64,000 nt of DNA from Halicephalobus mephisto (Eukaryota; Nematoda; Chromadorea; Rhabditida; Panagrolaimidae), in contig SWDT01000044.1 of assembly GCA_009193035.1 (NCBI GenBank), positions 62,001-126,000 of the forward strand. Reading direction: 5' to 3'. Below the pieces are notes generated by a model. The model was not told the origin of the DNA. It did not search any database and worked only from the letters and a program-made list of their open reading frames with translations. Each line of letters opens with the position of its first letter. Positions within the stretch are counted from its first letter, which is position 1. A program made the translations under genes and the position numbers. Of the stretch, positions 62,701 through 64,000 are shown one piece after another.

Positions 62701-64000
62701 GCTTCATCGTTACGGTAACTAAAAACATTTTCGATTTTTTAAAATTGAACAACTTTGAAAAAAAAAAATAAACTTTTTTTTTGCAAAAAAATTTTTGTAA
62801 AAAATTTTAAAATTGATCCCTTTTGTCGTTTTTGAAAGAAAATTATTTTCTAAAATCATACGGTAAAATTGATCAAGATTAATTAATCCTTTGTTTGTTC
62901 TTATTTTTGATCGAAAGCTCAGATTTGCTCATCCGAAAAATTTTGTTTGTTTTCGAATCAATCGAGAAACAAAAGTTTTATAATAAATCTGATTAAATTT
63001 CTACAACCCCATGTTACTTTTGTCGAGAGAGACAGATCTAGAACGGATTATTATTTAAAATAAAGCGTAACTATGGAAATGCACTTTTGACGATGGAGAA
63101 AAACAAAATCATATTATAAAAACGGAAATGTTTAAAATAAAATTTCAAAAACATTATCTCGAGAAAAATTTAATTTTCCCCTTGAGACAAAAAGTTTGGA
63201 AATTTTTGTTTATGAAATTTTTAGTTTGAAAATAAAAAAAACAACAAATTTCGAAAAGCTGGTCTTGAGTGGAATTTTTGAATTTTCCAGTCGGGACCCG
63301 AAAATGGAGAATTTAAGTTTTATTTTTTTCCAAAAAGTTCTAAAAAAAATGAAAAATTTAAAGTAATTTGTCCTAACACGAATTTTTGAATTTTCCAGGC
63401 AGGACCCGAAAGTGGAGAATTTAAGTTTTATTTTATTCCAAAAAGTTTTAAATTACGTTATTTATGGAAATAAAACTCGGTTGTAAAATGCCGAAATTGT
63501 CCCGACTGGAATTTTCAAAATTTCCCTTCGAGACCGAAAATCGCGGAATTTTATATTTTTAGACTTTTCCGAAATCGTCCACTAAACTCTCCAAACTTCC
63601 TCTATCTTCCAAAAATTACTGTAATCTTCCAAAAACTTCTGTAATCTTGTCTAAAGACAGTAATCCAAGAATTTCTTAGAATTTAATTTATTTTATTTGA
63701 AAAATAAAAAAAATATTCCCTTTAATCTTGCTGAATTTTTAATGAAGAAAAATAAATTTTTCGAAATCGTAATTTAACTCAGATTATTATAGTTTAAATG
63801 ACCGTGTCGAGACCTTGTTTTTACGGCGTTCCCCTGAGGGCAAATAAGTAAACTAGATGAATCCTGCACCAGGACACAAGTTTGGACAAAATATAGTTTT
63901 AAAGTCCGAAAAGTCCCTCAGGACATATGTTATATTAATTAAGACTACAGTAATCAGAAGTGAAACTGACCTCGAGGACGGCGTCGGCGGAGATGCCGGT
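53732..64000 (-). CDS. hmbx-1: HMBOX1-type homeobox transcription factor, N-terminus outside window
   Basis: Minus-strand exons in phase: 64000-63971 (continues off the edge), 58438-58256, 58036-57625, 56893-56774, 56701-56498, 54162-53732 (459 residues here). TGISADAVLE joined to AFQTLEKIESDLGASNV parallels the HMBOX1 N-terminal helix (MTKHEILHALETLDRL). The POU-specific-like domain runs from LDEFMAQGEEGCINDMKQFI through TTVAMMT to GVSQPYISKLLNGNHRELSL. The atypical homeodomain runs from RYVFRPILIKILENFFAEMP through EIAAACNSALQMDKKG to VVANWFANKRKEMRRR. A Ser/Pro-rich tail ends SKIEQTAE. HMBOX1 binds telomeric repeats and acts in transcription. The 72-base intron at 56702-56773 is in-frame and stop-free. 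The 5.5-kb intron (58439-63970) holds element copy 2. Confidence 0.92.
54870..55385. repeat. AAGCGAAA/TTTCGCTT hairpin-rich tandem array
   Basis: About eight units carry AAGCGAAAGTCGAATTTCGC, which is itself an inverted repeat, linked by TTATAGTTATGA and TCGCTCATTGTCAAG. It lies in the HMBOX1 last intron. A related but diverged array lies at 59255-59500. Confidence 0.9.
55855..56400. repeat. CACGAAAAGT tandem array in HMBOX1 intron
   Basis: About 13 units of 40-45 bases read like GTCTCAACACGAAAAGTC or TCTTAGAGCGAAAAGTTC joined by AATTTCGAAAATTAG; later units change to CTTAACGGGAAAGTTCAA. It is the inverse complement family of 49235-49490. Confidence 0.92.
56985..57385. repeat. Large imperfect inverted repeat in HMBOX1 intron
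   Basis: The arm at about 57035-57120 (TGAATCCTAAATCGGAATTG ... AAGTTAAGAACTTGATAATG) recurs inverted at about 57235-57325 and again as an inverse arm to 57385. The phrase AATGGACAAAAAATTCTTAA occurs at both left ends. It can fold into an extended hairpin and may be a degenerate foldback transposon. Confidence 0.8.
58439..60695. repeat. Left part of the 5.5-kb HMBOX1 intron
   Basis: No exon is seen. It holds AAAAATATTCAATTTTTT runs (58460-59010), a GCGAAGTCGCTTATTTTTGA array (59255-59500), and a nine-copy array of about 60 bases (59690-60210) with CACAAGGTTGTCTCAG and ACGAAAATAACACTATATA. Confidence 0.8.
60696..61425. repeat. 91-base direct duplication flanking element copy 2
   Basis: Left arm 60696-60786 and right arm 61335-61425 align without gaps over 91 bases with about 10 differences by eye. 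Both start GGTCA and end TATTCTG, and share CCAAAAGTACATAATTC. They abut the element on both sides and are unrelated to the arms at copy 1. Confidence 0.92.
60786..61334 (-). mobile_element. 549-base terminal-inverted-repeat element, copy 2
   Basis: The left end GACTGCACGACAGTTGTCCC continues CAGCGGCATTTGCTCCC, and the right end inverts to GGCTGCACGACACTCGTCCC. The interior holds about two and a half tandem units of 170 bases: TTTGCTCCCTCTATTTCGTA, AATTGAGTTGATATATTAG, GGAGCGAATGTCGCTGGGGG, CCTGTACGA. No coding capacity. It lies within the large HMBOX1 intron and is inverted relative to copy 1. Confidence 0.87.
61426..63970. repeat. Right part of the 5.5-kb HMBOX1 intron
   Basis: No exon is seen. 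It is mostly A/T runs (61660-62560), with a two- to three-copy repeat of about 115 bases at 63250-63480 carrying GGACCCGAAAATGGAGAATT and TAAGTTTTATTTT. The segments 62570-62700 and 63780-63930 are less AT-rich, but no reading frame or motif was supported. Confidence 0.65.

Overview
This window looks like a nuclear genome segment from a rhabditid nematode. The sequence is AT-rich, introns are short to medium and end mostly in TTTTCAG or TTTTTAG, genes are densely packed on both strands, and three genes sit head to tail with intercistronic gaps of about 124 bases, as in nematode SL2-type operons. Exon chains were built by eye from reading-frame phase, GT/AG sites and remembered family sequences. 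No alignment or gene finder was run, so boundaries are predictions.

Left half (1-33.8 kb) is gene-dense and conserved. In order: the 3' end of a PUM3/Puf6 gene (+), EDC4/Ge-1 (+), RPB12 (-), a two-SH3 CIN85/CD2AP-like adaptor (+), TXNL1 (+), DNA polymerase REV1 (+), a KDEL-type protein glucosyltransferase POGLUT2/3 (-), KLHDC2 (-), CHORDC1 (+), NOP58 (-), alpha-catulin (+), IER3IP1/Yos1 (-), a BLOC1S5/muted-like protein (+), GNL2/NOG2 (+) and MAEA/Gid9 (+). Most have housekeeping roles: ribosome biogenesis (PUM3, NOP58, GNL2), mRNA decay and transcription (EDC4, RPB12), DNA damage tolerance (REV1), the ER and early secretory pathway (POGLUT, IER3IP1) and ubiquitin-dependent degradation (KLHDC2, MAEA).

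Right half (33.8-64 kb) is gene-poor and dominated by tandem arrays, foldback sequences and AT-rich low complexity. Its genes are a multi-pass membrane protein with a Pro/Gln-rich tail (about 45.7-49.2 kb, +), bystin BYSL (50.3-51.7 kb, +) and a long HMBOX1-type homeobox gene (53.7 kb to beyond the right edge, -) with a 5.5-kb repeat-filled intron. Two unassigned exon-like islands lie near 36.0 and 41.1 kb.

The strongest unusual signals are these. (1) Two 549-base terminal-inverted-repeat elements in opposite orientation, each bordered by its own long direct duplication of about 80-91 bases that is unrelated between the two sites. (2) A 65-base tandem array in REV1 intron 1 whose unit carries the 3' splice site. 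(3) Tandem repeats inside coding sequence at positions where the family tolerates insertion or length is conserved (REV1 catalytic core, POGLUT filamin domain). (4) A stop-free, coding-like retained intron and a probable one-base frame break in alpha-catulin. (5) Sequence families shared between distant arrays (CACGAAAAG, GAATTCCCGCGCAAA, AAGCGAAA/TTTCGCTT, TTCATATATGAA).
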